A stretch of 64,000 nt of DNA from Acidobacteriota bacterium (GTDB lineage: Bacteria; Acidobacteriota; Terriglobia; Terriglobales; Acidobacteriaceae). The notes beneath the pieces were generated by a model. It made no database searches. It was not told the origin of the DNA and worked only from the letters and a program-made list of their open reading frames with translations. The DNA is taken from contig JAFDVQ010000005.1 of assembly GCA_018268915.1 (NCBI GenBank), positions 248,001-312,000 on the forward strand. The letters are read 5' to 3'. Both the position numbers and the translations under genes were made by a program. Below are positions 54,010 through 62,328 of this stretch, one piece after another; within the stretch, counting starts at the first letter, position 1, and every line of letters starts with the position of its first letter.

Positions 54010-55479
54010 CTACCGAATCGCCTGGCAGGTTGCCAGTGATCCCTCTGTCCCCGGCCGATAGCAAGGCTGGCCCCCGCCCGGAATCCGGCTCGAGATGTTC
54101 ACGTTGCCTCGCACGCCGTTCTGGTTTGTCGTACGAACATCGATCAAATTGCCTTGAATCAGAACCACGGTATCCACAATGTCCTGATCCGTCCGCAAAA
54201 TCGTCAGGAATGTGCTGTCGGGCGACGCAACATAAACCTTGCCGTAAAGTGAATTCGACGTCGACACCACTGTGCGCGGATGGCCCGTGACCTGAAGAAC
54301 CTTTTCGACCGTATGACTCGATAGGTTCACGATGTGCACCGTCCCATCAGTCTGGTCTGCCGTGTATGCCCGGCTTCCATCTGCCAGCGCAGTCACGCTT
54401 GCTGGGTTCTTGCCCACCGGAATCGTAAACGTCGTTCCAAACGTCGCGCTGTCATTCCCGTACTGATCCAGGCTCACGTCGATCAGGCTCACAGTTCCGC
54501 CATCGTAGTTCGCAACAATCAATTGCTGAGTGGCTGCAATGTACTCGGCATATACAGGTCCCGCAACCGCCGGTACATTCGCTCCTGTCAAACCCGCCGC
54601 TGTCGAGAGAGGAAGGCTGGGATGGCAGGTAACCGGCTGCCCGTTTTGATTGGTGAAAGGGGTGCACTGGTCGAGCGAATTGTTTTGGCTGTTGATCACA
54701 GTAACCGTGTCGCTGCCCCGATTGAGAACGAACAACCGCTTGCCGTCTGTGCTCTGCACTCCATACACCGGACACTTGCCAAGCGGAATACGCGCAGAGA
54801 CCGTGAAACTAGTCACCTCAAGGGCATCCGCTTCTCCGTTTGCGCCAACAGAAGTCGGCGAAACATTACACGCCGTATCGAACGGCACGTTCTGGCTGAT
54901 CGAATAGACATGCTGGCCTATCGTTCCGGAGCCGACCACGCTGATGGGAGTGGTTGCGACTGGGATCGCCAGTTTGAACGACTGCGCCGCTGTTGACGGA
55001 GCCAGAACATCGACCACGTTCTGATTCAGGTCGGAAACCCAGAGTCCCGACCCTGGCGAAAACAGGCCCACCGTCTGTGCCGCCGGAGGCAGAGTGGAAT
55101 AGTGGATGTCCTTGACCTGGGGTTCCGTTTGGGAAACCTGAAAATTGGTCAGCGTACCGTCGCTGTTCACCGTGTAACCATTCGATCCCGTCGAATCCAG
55201 GGTGAACGCCTGTGGGTTTGGCCCGATTGGCGCCTGCACCATGATGGTGTCGCCGGCGTAGTCAACCACAGTCGCAATCCCGGCAGCCGAAGTCGCCGTC
55301 GATGAAACGACGACAGCGTAACCGATCGGCTGCGCCGCTGGGCCGGACGGATTGATCGGAGTAATGACCGGCCGGTACGAGCTTCCGCATCCGGCAAACA
55401 CGAAGGCTACCCCGAAAGCGAGGCTCGCCTGAACCAGCCGCACACACGACTGGCCTAAAATTCTGGGAAAAAGACTCAT
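54010..55479 (-). CDS. YVTN-type beta-propeller lipoprotein
   Basis: A 489-residue surface or periplasmic lipoprotein. The signal ends in a lipobox (FGVAFVFAGCGSS). The body is a seven-bladed beta-propeller of the YVTN/lactonase-like kind, with repeats such as RLFVLNRGSDTVTVINSQNN, QLIVANYDGGTVSLIDVSLD, GSRAYTADQTDGTVHIVNLS and GKVYVASPDSTFLTILRTDQ. Such proteins usually serve in binding or as quinoprotein-like scaffolds, not as enzymes. The C-terminal end has Cys in a PCYRPGTEGSLATCQAIR segment. It is single-gene and ends at a terminator. Confidence 0.88.
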   Translation of the reverse strand: MSLFPRILGQSCVRLVQASLAFGVAFVFAGCGSSYRPVITPINPSGPAAQPIGYAVVVSSTATSAAGIATVVDYAGDTIMVQAPIGPNPQAFTLDSTGSNGYTVNSDGTLTNFQVSQTEPQVKDIHYSTLPPAAQTVGLFSPGSGLWVSDLNQNVVDVLAPSTAAQSFKLAIPVATTPISVVGSGTIGQHVYSISQNVPFDTACNVSPTSVGANGEADALEVTSFTVSARIPLGKCPVYGVQSTDGKRLFVLNRGSDTVTVINSQNNSLDQCTPFTNQNGQPVTCHPSLPLSTAAGLTGANVPAVAGPVYAEYIAATQQLIVANYDGGTVSLIDVSLDQYGNDSATFGTTFTIPVGKNPASVTALADGSRAYTADQTDGTVHIVNLSSHTVEKVLQVTGHPRTVVSTSNSLYGKVYVASPDSTFLTILRTDQDIVDTVVLIQGNLIDVRTTNQNGVRGNVNISSRIPGGGQPCYRPGTEGSLATCQAIR

Positions 55480-55669
55480 TCAGATCTTTCCTGCTACCTT
55501 CCCGATTGTAAATCAGCCAAGGGCGAAGCCAGGCACTTCGGCGCGTTGCTGCTCCGTGATCGCAACCGTCCGTTTATCTGTCGGATACCAGTAGATTGAA
55601 CGGCTCCTGTAAGAGTGCTGGACATTAGACGTTCAGGCCAGGCAGCTGGGTATCGAGACAACCCTCAAC

Positions 55670-58051
55670 TCAGTGGCCTGTTACCTCCACAATCGCCGAA
55701 TCAGCCCCGCTCCACGCAGCAGCCCCCTCATGAGTCAGCTTCTTCTTCCCGTCATCCCAACGCAGCCGCGTCACCGACCCCGCCCCTTTCTCGTAGGCAT
55801 AGGTCGTTCCATCATCGGAAAACAGCGTGAACTCCCCATCCGCCCCTGGATACACCCGCACCTTCGCAATCGACTGCTTCTCGTGCGTGCTCTCCACTTT
55901 GGAACCCAGCGGAACAATCGATCCTGCCCGCACAAATACCGGAATCGTCTCGATCGGCGCTGCTACTTCAACCGTCTGCCCGCCCTTCACGCGCTCGTTC
56001 GTCCAGTAGTTGTACCAGTCCGTTCCCGCCGGCAAATAGACCTTGCGGCTCGTCGCTCCCTGCTCCGTCACCGGCGCAACCAGGAACGCTGGCCCGAACA
56101 TATACTCATCGCGTAAATCCGCAACATTCGGATCATCCGGGAAATCCAGCGGCAAGGCTCGCAGGAAAGGCGCACCTGTCTCCCACGTGTGGTAGCCGAG
56201 CGAATAGATGTACGGCATCAGCTCATAGCGCAGCCGCAGATATTTCTCCAGAATCGGCTCCGCCTGTTTCCCGTACGACCACGTCTCGTTGAACTTCCTG
56301 CTTCCATGCGTACGCATGATCGGCAGAAACGTCGCGTACTGGAACCACCGCGTGTACAGTTCCGGATAGTCGTCGTACTCGCCCACATTGTCCCGCGCAT
56401 CACTCGGATCAAGCAGCGGCGGATGCGCCGGATGATGCTCACGTGGCAGGTACTGCCACCCGCCCGTATCATTCGACCAATACGTCACGCCCGACGCTGC
56501 AAAGTCCAGCCCCGTAGGAATCTGCCGCCGATACGTATCCCACGTCGCCGCGATATCCGACGACCACACAATCGCACCCTTGCTCTGAATACCCAGGTAC
56601 GCGTCGCGGGACAAAATCAGCGCGCGCTTCTGCGGCACATCCCGCCGGAACCCGTCGTAGAGCGCGCCGACATGCAGTAGCGGATACACATTGAAGTACT
56701 GCGTCCCCGGTCCAATCTTGTAGTACGCCCCATTTGGCGGCAGGTCCGGCTCCGTCTCATCCGCCCACAACGAATCGAATCCCTTGCTGAGGATGTTGTC
56801 CCGAATAATGTTCCAGTACCACTTCGCCGCATCCGGATTTGTCGTATCGATATCCGATCCCGCGCGGTCATAGGGCAATCCATCGACTGGCTTCCCATCC
56901 GCGGTATGAATGAACCAGCCGTTCTTCTGGATCTCATCGAAATATCGCGACTCCGGCGTAAACCGCGGCCAGACGCTGATCATCGTCTCGTAGCCCATGT
57001 CGTGCAGCTGCTTGTTCATCCCCACCGGATCAGGCCAGAACTTCGGATTCATATCCATCTGGCCCATCTTTGTGTAATAGAACCAATCCACCACCATCAC
57101 ATCCGCAGGCAAATGCCGTTCGCGATATCCCTTCGCAGCCGACATCAATTCATCCTGACTCGCATAACGCTGCTTGCACTGGATATATCCATACGCAGCC
57201 TTCGGCAGCATCGGCGTCGGCCCCGTCAGCAGCTTGTACCCCGCATAGATCTCATCGGCCGTCTTTCCCGCGATTACGAAAAACGAAACGCGATCCCCCA
57301 CCTCCGACTTCCACTTGGTCTGCTCATTGAATCCCGGCTCAATCGTCGTCTTCGACGGATTGTCCCAGACCAGCCCATACCCCTTGTTCGTCACCACAAA
57401 TGGGACACATGTGGTCGGAGCAGCGGCTGCCAGGTAGTCATTCCAGCAGCGCACCACGTGATGCCGGTGATCCAGAAAACCCTCGTGGTTGTCGCCCAGC
57501 CCGTAGTAGTGCTCATCGTCCGGCGAAACAAACGTTGCGCCTACCGTGAAAAACGGAGGATCCGTCGGCCTGCGATCGTTGTTTAAGCCTGCAGTCCCGT
57601 CCTTATGATTCGGAACCGCCTGATCCCAGCCCGTCATCTCCAGCAGCTTCGTTCCATCCGGTGTCGAGAATGTGATGTGTGCACCCGGCGTCGACCCGCC
57701 GAAATACTTCCCAATATCGACCTGTGTCTGCAGCGGCGGCTGCCCCGACGAATGCCACCGCTCCACGGCCACAACCATCTGGCTCGACTTGAAAAAATCG
57801 TTCGTGTCCGTCTCGCTCTTCGTCCAGCCCTTGCCGTCAGGCATTCCCACGAATCCATAACCCGGCTTTGCAAGCGCATTCTCCCGCTGCAAACTCAGCG
57901 TCACGCGCACAATATTCGGCGCATAAGGCTCGAGCGCAATCGTCTCGACCTTCCTGTCAATAACCAGTTGGTTGGAACTCTGCGCAGAGCAAGTTCCCGC
58001 ACCGGCCAAAACCACGCCCAACAACGTGACAATTGCAAACGATCTCTTCAT
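55670..58051 (-). CDS. Exported GH31 glycoside hydrolase (alpha-xylosidase-like)
   Basis: A 793-residue family 31 alpha-glycosidase. The ATG at 58051 has CGGAG upstream and opens a signal peptide (MKRSFAIVTLLGVVLAGAGT, then CSAQ); the longer frame from 58087 does not. An N-terminal beta-sandwich precedes the (beta/alpha)8 domain. GFDSLWADETEPDLPPNG carries the catalytic nucleophile in the XylS-like form WADETEP, and IVWSSDIAATWDTYRRQIPT the acid/base region. C-terminal beta domains (AGTDWYNYWTNERVKGG, DGEFTLFSDDGTTYAYEKGA) follow. The form points to alpha-xylosidase-type activity on xyloglucan-like substrates, but alpha-glucosidase cannot be excluded. Confidence 0.9.
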   Translation of the reverse strand: MKRSFAIVTLLGVVLAGAGTCSAQSSNQLVIDRKVETIALEPYAPNIVRVTLSLQRENALAKPGYGFVGMPDGKGWTKSETDTNDFFKSSQMVVAVERWHSSGQPPLQTQVDIGKYFGGSTPGAHITFSTPDGTKLLEMTGWDQAVPNHKDGTAGLNNDRRPTDPPFFTVGATFVSPDDEHYYGLGDNHEGFLDHRHHVVRCWNDYLAAAAPTTCVPFVVTNKGYGLVWDNPSKTTIEPGFNEQTKWKSEVGDRVSFFVIAGKTADEIYAGYKLLTGPTPMLPKAAYGYIQCKQRYASQDELMSAAKGYRERHLPADVMVVDWFYYTKMGQMDMNPKFWPDPVGMNKQLHDMGYETMISVWPRFTPESRYFDEIQKNGWFIHTADGKPVDGLPYDRAGSDIDTTNPDAAKWYWNIIRDNILSKGFDSLWADETEPDLPPNGAYYKIGPGTQYFNVYPLLHVGALYDGFRRDVPQKRALILSRDAYLGIQSKGAIVWSSDIAATWDTYRRQIPTGLDFAASGVTYWSNDTGGWQYLPREHHPAHPPLLDPSDARDNVGEYDDYPELYTRWFQYATFLPIMRTHGSRKFNETWSYGKQAEPILEKYLRLRYELMPYIYSLGYHTWETGAPFLRALPLDFPDDPNVADLRDEYMFGPAFLVAPVTEQGATSRKVYLPAGTDWYNYWTNERVKGGQTVEVAAPIETIPVFVRAGSIVPLGSKVESTHEKQSIAKVRVYPGADGEFTLFSDDGTTYAYEKGAGSVTRLRWDDGKKKLTHEGAAAWSGADSAIVEVTGH

Positions 58052-58161
58052 AACAAACTCCGGAACCGAGATGAGTCTAAACGACAACCCTCTTCTCCAT
58101 CAGTGCTGAATCGTTTGATCATCCCATCTAAAACAGCAGATATCGCTAGAAGGCTGGGTGC

Positions 58162-58187
58162 CCCAGGTCTCGCTTTTGAGACCTGGG
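58162..58187. repeat. Perfect 10-bp hairpin, REP-like palindrome
   Basis: CCCAGGTCTC-GCTTTT-GAGACCTGGG (58162-58187) lies in the divergent gap between the GH31 and DUF92 genes, preceded by GGGTGCC. No T-run follows, so it is not an obvious terminator. The GGGTGCCCC lead resembles intergenic palindromes I recall from acidobacterial genomes. Confidence 0.6.
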
Positions 58188-58258
58188 ATAGGTCTGCATT
58201 CGCCTGGTGTCATCGGTCCCTCGCATTCAGGGATCGGGGATAGAGATACGATGAAACC

Positions 58259-59149
58259 GTGGCCCGAAACCATCTCCAGTGGCAATCCAAAACCGTCCTG
58301 CTCCTCGTCTTCCCTGCCGTTGGCGCGGACATCGTCCTCGAGTCCCGCTGGTGGTTGACCCATACGCCGCAGGTCGCCATCTGGACACTCGGTCTCAGCA
58401 CTCTCCTCGGCCTTGTCGCCTACAAAGTACGCTCCGCAACCGCCGGAGCCGCTCTCGCCGGCATGGCCATCACCACCAGCATGATGTTCGCAACAACCGC
58501 ATCCTTTCCTTACCTCCCATGGAAGACGGCCCTTGTCCCCATCCTCGTCGTCATGATCCTCACGTCGCTCGCCACGCGCGTAGGCCATAAGCACAAGCAG
58601 AGCCTCGGCACCGCCGAGAGCCGCACCGGTCGCGAAGCCTCACAGGTAGCAGCCAACCTCGGCATCGCCGCCCTCGTCTCGAATCCTCTAGTCCAGCTAT
58701 GGCTCATCGATCACGGCTGGGTTCACACCCGCGGCATCGTCCCGGACGCAACTCCCGCTCTAGCACTCGGTCTGGCCGCACTTGCCGAAGCCGCAGCCGA
58801 CACCGTCTCCTCCGAACTAGGCCAGGTCCTCAGCGGCCATCCCCGCATGATCACCACCTTCCGCAAGGCCGAACCGGGCACCGATGGCGCAGTATCTCTC
58901 GGTGGCACAGCCATGGGAATCATCGCCGGTGCCGCCGTCGCAGCCGCCGGAAGCTGGGCCATCGGAGGCGGAACCCCGATCTTCGTGATCGGTTGGGCCG
59001 GCGGTGTCTTCGGCCTGATCTTTGACAGTCTTCTCGGCGCCACAGTCGAACGCCGCGGCTGGCTAAACAATGACGCCGTGAATTTTCTCTCCACTGCCGG
59101 CGCCGCCGGCTTTGCCCTCCTGCTGTCACTAACGCACGCAGCGCGCTAA
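58259..59149 (+). CDS. DUF92-family integral membrane protein
   Basis: A 296-residue polytopic membrane protein of the DUF92/TMEM19 family. Many hydrophobic segments are seen (WTLGLSTLLGLVAYKVRSAT, AALVSNPLVQLWLIDHGW, AMGIIAGAAVAAAGSWAIGG, IFVIGWAGGVFGLIFDSLLG). The family hallmarks LAALAEAAADTVSSELGQVL and the acidic loop before GAVSLGGTAMGI are present. Homologues in some archaea and plants act in prenyl or phytyl phosphate metabolism (VTE6), but the role here is unknown. The start is GTG 58259. Confidence 0.88.
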   Translation: MARNHLQWQSKTVLLLVFPAVGADIVLESRWWLTHTPQVAIWTLGLSTLLGLVAYKVRSATAGAALAGMAITTSMMFATTASFPYLPWKTALVPILVVMILTSLATRVGHKHKQSLGTAESRTGREASQVAANLGIAALVSNPLVQLWLIDHGWVHTRGIVPDATPALALGLAALAEAAADTVSSELGQVLSGHPRMITTFRKAEPGTDGAVSLGGTAMGIIAGAAVAAAGSWAIGGGTPIFVIGWAGGVFGLIFDSLLGATVERRGWLNNDAVNFLSTAGAAGFALLLSLTHAAR

Positions 59150-59234
59150 CTCCGCCTGCACGCGCGCAGCGCGGCTAGCCCCGCTGCTCCATCATGTACA
59201 CTTCCGCTCAAACCCCTACGGAGGCAATCAGGCC

Positions 59235-59870
59235 ATGGCTCCCCAGCACTCGGAACCCAAAGTCGACGCGTACATCGAAAAGGCTCAGCCCTTCGCCCAA
59301 CCCATCCTCACTCATCTGCGCAAGCTGATGCACAAAGCTAATCCCGACGTCGAAGAAGCCATCAAGTGGGGACACCCGTTCTTCCTCTATCGCGGCACCA
59401 TCCTCGGCCACATGGCTGCATTCAAGCAGCACTGCAGCTTCGGCTTCTGGGGCGAAGAGATCGGTGCCGCACTCCGCGAAGCAAACGTCGTTCAGGACGG
59501 CGGCATGGGCAGCCTCGGCAAGATCACTTCCGTGAAGGACCTGCCCGCAGAGAAACAAATGCTCGGCTGGATTCGCCAATCCTCAGCCCTCATCGACAGC
59601 GGCGAGCACACCAGCATCATGGCCGCTCGCAACAAGGTCGTGAAAGCGCCGAAGCCCGCTCCCAAAACCTCACCCGAATTCGCAGCCGCTCTTAAAAAGA
59701 ACAAGCGGGCGTCGGCCGTCTACGAGGCGTTCAGCCCCAGCTGCAAACGCGAGTACGTGGATTGGATTGCCGAAGCCAAACGCGAAGAGACGCGCGACAA
59801 GCGCATCGCCCAGGCCGTCGAATGGATTGCCGAAGGCAAACAACGCAACTGGAAGTATCAGAACTGCTGA
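59235..59870 (+). CDS. YdeI/OmdA-like protein with N-terminal DUF1801 domain
   Basis: A 211-residue cytosolic protein with two parts. Residues about 8-115 match DUF1801 (KVDAYIEKAQPFAQPILTHL, ANPDVEEAIKWGHPFFLYRG, HMAAFKQHCSFGFWG). From about 150 comes the YdeI/OmdA segment (SPEFAAALKKNKRASAVYEA, PSCKREYVDWIAEAKREETR, AVEWIAEGKQRNWKYQ), which in Enterobacteria protects against certain antimicrobial peptides and bacteriocins. Biochemical function is unknown. It abuts a convergent small gene with no gap. Confidence 0.88.
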   Translation: MAPQHSEPKVDAYIEKAQPFAQPILTHLRKLMHKANPDVEEAIKWGHPFFLYRGTILGHMAAFKQHCSFGFWGEEIGAALREANVVQDGGMGSLGKITSVKDLPAEKQMLGWIRQSSALIDSGEHTSIMAARNKVVKAPKPAPKTSPEFAAALKKNKRASAVYEAFSPSCKREYVDWIAEAKREETRDKRIAQAVEWIAEGKQRNWKYQNC

Positions 59871-60098
59871 TTAGTCGAACGACCGTACGGCCTTCTCAGA
59901 GCCTAGAGCGCTCGAAGGATACTTCTCCCCATTCGAGCCCCACCGCAGAAGCGTATTGAATCGCGCCATCTGTGCAGCGGCTTCTGTCTCAAACAATCCC
60001 GCCTCCCGCTGCTGCCCGTTAGGAAACACGTAGAAAGTCCACTGTCCATTCGGTTTTCTAATCGTCGGGCCTGGCGCTGGATGTCTGTCAGAGCTCAT
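59871..60098 (-). CDS. Small hypothetical protein
   Basis: A 75-residue protein with the start ATG 60098 and AAGGA upstream. It has a Gly/Pro/Arg-rich N-terminus (MSSDRHPAPGPTIRKPNGQW), a patch that looks like a short beta region (TFYVFPNGQQREAGLFETEA), and a helix-like AAAQMARFNTLLRWGSNGE. No domain is recognised. It shares its stop boundary with the YdeI-like gene. Composition and ribosome-binding site support a real gene. Confidence 0.55.
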   Translation of the reverse strand: MSSDRHPAPGPTIRKPNGQWTFYVFPNGQQREAGLFETEAAAQMARFNTLLRWGSNGEKYPSSALGSEKAVRSFD

Positions 60099-60377
60099 CG
60101 TTCGTCCTTGAAGTTAGGATTCTACCCAGCCCTTCAGCCGAGCCCCATCCCACTCCGGAACAACCGAAGCTACCTGAAAGTTGTACCTCGCTTGAATCTG
60201 TATGTTCGACAAGCCCCACTGAGTACCACGAGCCTGTCCTGAGCCCGCCAAAGGGACTTCGCACTTGGACGCGGGAAGACCGCGCCGGAGGCGCAGTGTT
60301 CATTAGCCCCGCGCTTCAGCGTGGGGGAAGACTCCGACCCACATTAAACAGTCCCGTAGGGACTGCAGTCACATCTC
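60099..60377. other. Intergenic gap with palindromic repeats
   Basis: The 279-bp gap between two leftward genes has no open frame of note. It holds a CCTGAGCCCGCCAAAGGGAC segment (about 60237-60256) of a type often found as scattered intergenic repeats, a CCCCGCGCT-TC-AGCGTGGGG hairpin (60307-60326, one wobble pair), and the CAGTCCC-GTA-GGGACTG stem (60349-60365). Confidence 0.55.
60349..60365 (-). terminator. Hairpin after the citramalate-synthase-like gene, possible terminator
   Basis: CAGTCCC-GTA-GGGACTG is a perfect 7-bp stem 13 bp after the leftward gene's stop codon. On the minus strand it is followed by TTTAATG. It may also be part of a repeat family, since CAGTCCC/GGGACTG palindromes are common in acidobacterial intergenic DNA as I recall. 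Confidence 0.5.
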
Positions 60378-62012
60378 CTACGTCTCGTTTTTCCCCAACC
60401 AATAATCAAACCCGTCGATAATCGCGTTCAGCGCCGCCTGGTTCAAATCGCTGCTGACGCCCGCCGTCACCCACGGCTCATGTCCGTCCGCGTGAAAGCT
60501 CACCGTCACGCGCACATGCGCCGCCGAGTCCTGCGCTGCCACATCAAGCGCTGTCACCGTGAATGTGCCCAGCCGCATCTCCGCCAGTGCCGGATACCAC
60601 TTGTCCAGTTCTTTGCGCATGGCCTTCGTCAACGCATCTACCGGACCTGCACCCTCAGCCCGTGAGGTCGCCAGCTTCGCCTCGCCAACCGAGAGGGTCA
60701 TAAACGCCTGAACAAATCGGTTCCCGATCTCATCCGACTCATCAAAGACCCGCCAGCTTCGCACCCCGAATCGATTCTTATGCTGACCAAGAGCCTTAAT
60801 ACACGCCAGCCGGAATGACACTTCGCTGGCCGTGAATCCCCCGCCCTCAATCATCGCTTCGTTCGCGTCAATGAGACTTTGCGCCTGCTCCGAGTTCAGC
60901 GTCAGCCCCATCGATTGCGCCAGCAGCATCACATTCGCGCGCCCCGACTGCCGATTGACGCCAATCACCGGGCTTGCGCCAACCTTCGCAGGATCGCACC
61001 ACAAATATGCACCCGGATTCTTTCGTTCGCTGCTTCCATGCATCCCGGCCCATGTCCCGAATGCACCCATGCCAACAATCGGAGCACTGTGCGGTGCCTC
61101 TAGACCGAACGACGCGTACGCCGAATGCGCCAGGCTGGTCAAACCGACAAGCTGTTGCGGCGAAACAAACTGCGCCTCATCGCGCAATTGCATTCCGCCA
61201 ATCACCGTGGTCAGGTTCACGTTCCCACAGCGCTCGCCCGTCCCCAGCAGCGTTCCCTGGACCTGCAATGCTCCCGCCAGAATCGCAGCCCGCGAATTCG
61301 CGACACCCAGCCCGCGATCTGTATGTCCATGAAACCCGAACTTCGCTCCTGGAAAGTCCTTTCCCAGTCGCCCAAAAACCCGCGCGACCTCTTCCGGACT
61401 CGCTCCGCCATTCGTATCGCAGATCACGATCCGGCTCACGCCCTGTTCCACACACTGCCGCGTCAGTCTTTCAAAATAATCCTGGCTTCGCTGGTTGAAC
61501 TCCGCATCGCAGGATGCGCCGTTCTCCCGCCGCCCGCAACACGCATCCATCGCATGTTCGAAATCCACGAACACCTCAAGCCCGTGCTGTTGCAGATAGT
61601 CCACCGACTCTTTCGCCATCAGCAGCGACTCATCCGCCGTCGACTCCAGCGATTTCTCCACGTCCAGCAGCCGTGACTTGGCGACGATCACCGCAATCGG
61701 AACGCGCTGCTTCCTTTTCGCGATGAACTCGAGATCCGGCCACTCCGCGACCTTGACGCCCTTCCCTCGCGTGCGCCCAAACAGCGCCAGCTTCGTCGCG
61801 CCGGTATCTACGCGCTCCAGCCCCTGTGTCAGATCCACCACGAACTGGTTTGCGCCCGCGAACCCGATTTCAGCAAAATGAACGCCAAACGACCCCATCC
61901 GCTGCAGCAGATGTACAGCGCTGGGTACTGAGATCTCAAGATTTGGCTGCTGCAGCCCGTCACGAAGGCTGGTATCAAACAGCTCCACCTTCGGGGTCTT
62001 CACTTGTATCAT
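60378..62012 (-). CDS. cimA: Citramalate-synthase-like (CimA/2-isopropylmalate synthase family) enzyme
   Basis: A HMGL-like condensing enzyme, 544 residues. The TIM-barrel starts VELFDTSLRDGLQQPNLEIS, with GSFGVHFAEIGFAGANQFVV, IVICDTNGGASPEEVARVFG, FGFHGHTDRGLGVANSRAAI, and LLGTGERCGNVNLTTVIGGM (metal-binding His and the G-x-GERxGN loop). A C-terminal regulatory domain (about 440-544) follows. The pattern fits the citramalate synthase TIGR00977 type, condensing pyruvate and acetyl-CoA toward isoleucine. An extra loop near residues 165-180 (DACCGRRENGASCDAEF) has three Cys. Divergent from the HlyD gene; a hairpin follows its stop. Confidence 0.85.
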   Translation of the reverse strand: MIQVKTPKVELFDTSLRDGLQQPNLEISVPSAVHLLQRMGSFGVHFAEIGFAGANQFVVDLTQGLERVDTGATKLALFGRTRGKGVKVAEWPDLEFIAKRKQRVPIAVIVAKSRLLDVEKSLESTADESLLMAKESVDYLQQHGLEVFVDFEHAMDACCGRRENGASCDAEFNQRSQDYFERLTRQCVEQGVSRIVICDTNGGASPEEVARVFGRLGKDFPGAKFGFHGHTDRGLGVANSRAAILAGALQVQGTLLGTGERCGNVNLTTVIGGMQLRDEAQFVSPQQLVGLTSLAHSAYASFGLEAPHSAPIVGMGAFGTWAGMHGSSERKNPGAYLWCDPAKVGASPVIGVNRQSGRANVMLLAQSMGLTLNSEQAQSLIDANEAMIEGGGFTASEVSFRLACIKALGQHKNRFGVRSWRVFDESDEIGNRFVQAFMTLSVGEAKLATSRAEGAGPVDALTKAMRKELDKWYPALAEMRLGTFTVTALDVAAQDSAAHVRVTVSFHADGHEPWVTAGVSSDLNQAALNAIIDGFDYWLGKNET

Positions 62013-62328
62013 CGGCCTCTACTGCAATGAAGACACAGAACGGATGCCGCAGTGCTTCATGGTTGGATTACGTCCATCATATGTGATTGTCCCAGCATTC
62101 CGGGTGCCCGCATAAGCTTGTCGAAGGTTAATCGCATTTAGGGACTGGGGGTGCCTCGTCACGCCGAAACTTTGGATCAGGCGGAACCGTGCTTCAGATC
62201 ACACTCCGCAAAATCACCGGAACCGAACGAACTCCGCTTCCGTATTTGTCTGCAACGGGCCAGCGAACTCATACCTAAATTCGTACCCTCGAGGAGCGAA
62301 ATAGCTCCAGTTGGCTTGGAGGTGCTCC
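62013..62328. other. Divergent intergenic gap between cimA-like and HlyD-type genes
   Basis: The 316-bp gap has no convincing gene. It holds the repeat-like segment GGGTGCCCGCATAAGCTTGT (62100-62119) continuing into CGAAGG, a GGGGGTGCC box near 62145-62153, and a GGAGC-GAAATA-GCTCC hairpin (62293-62308) just before the HlyD ribosome-binding site. Confidence 0.5.
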
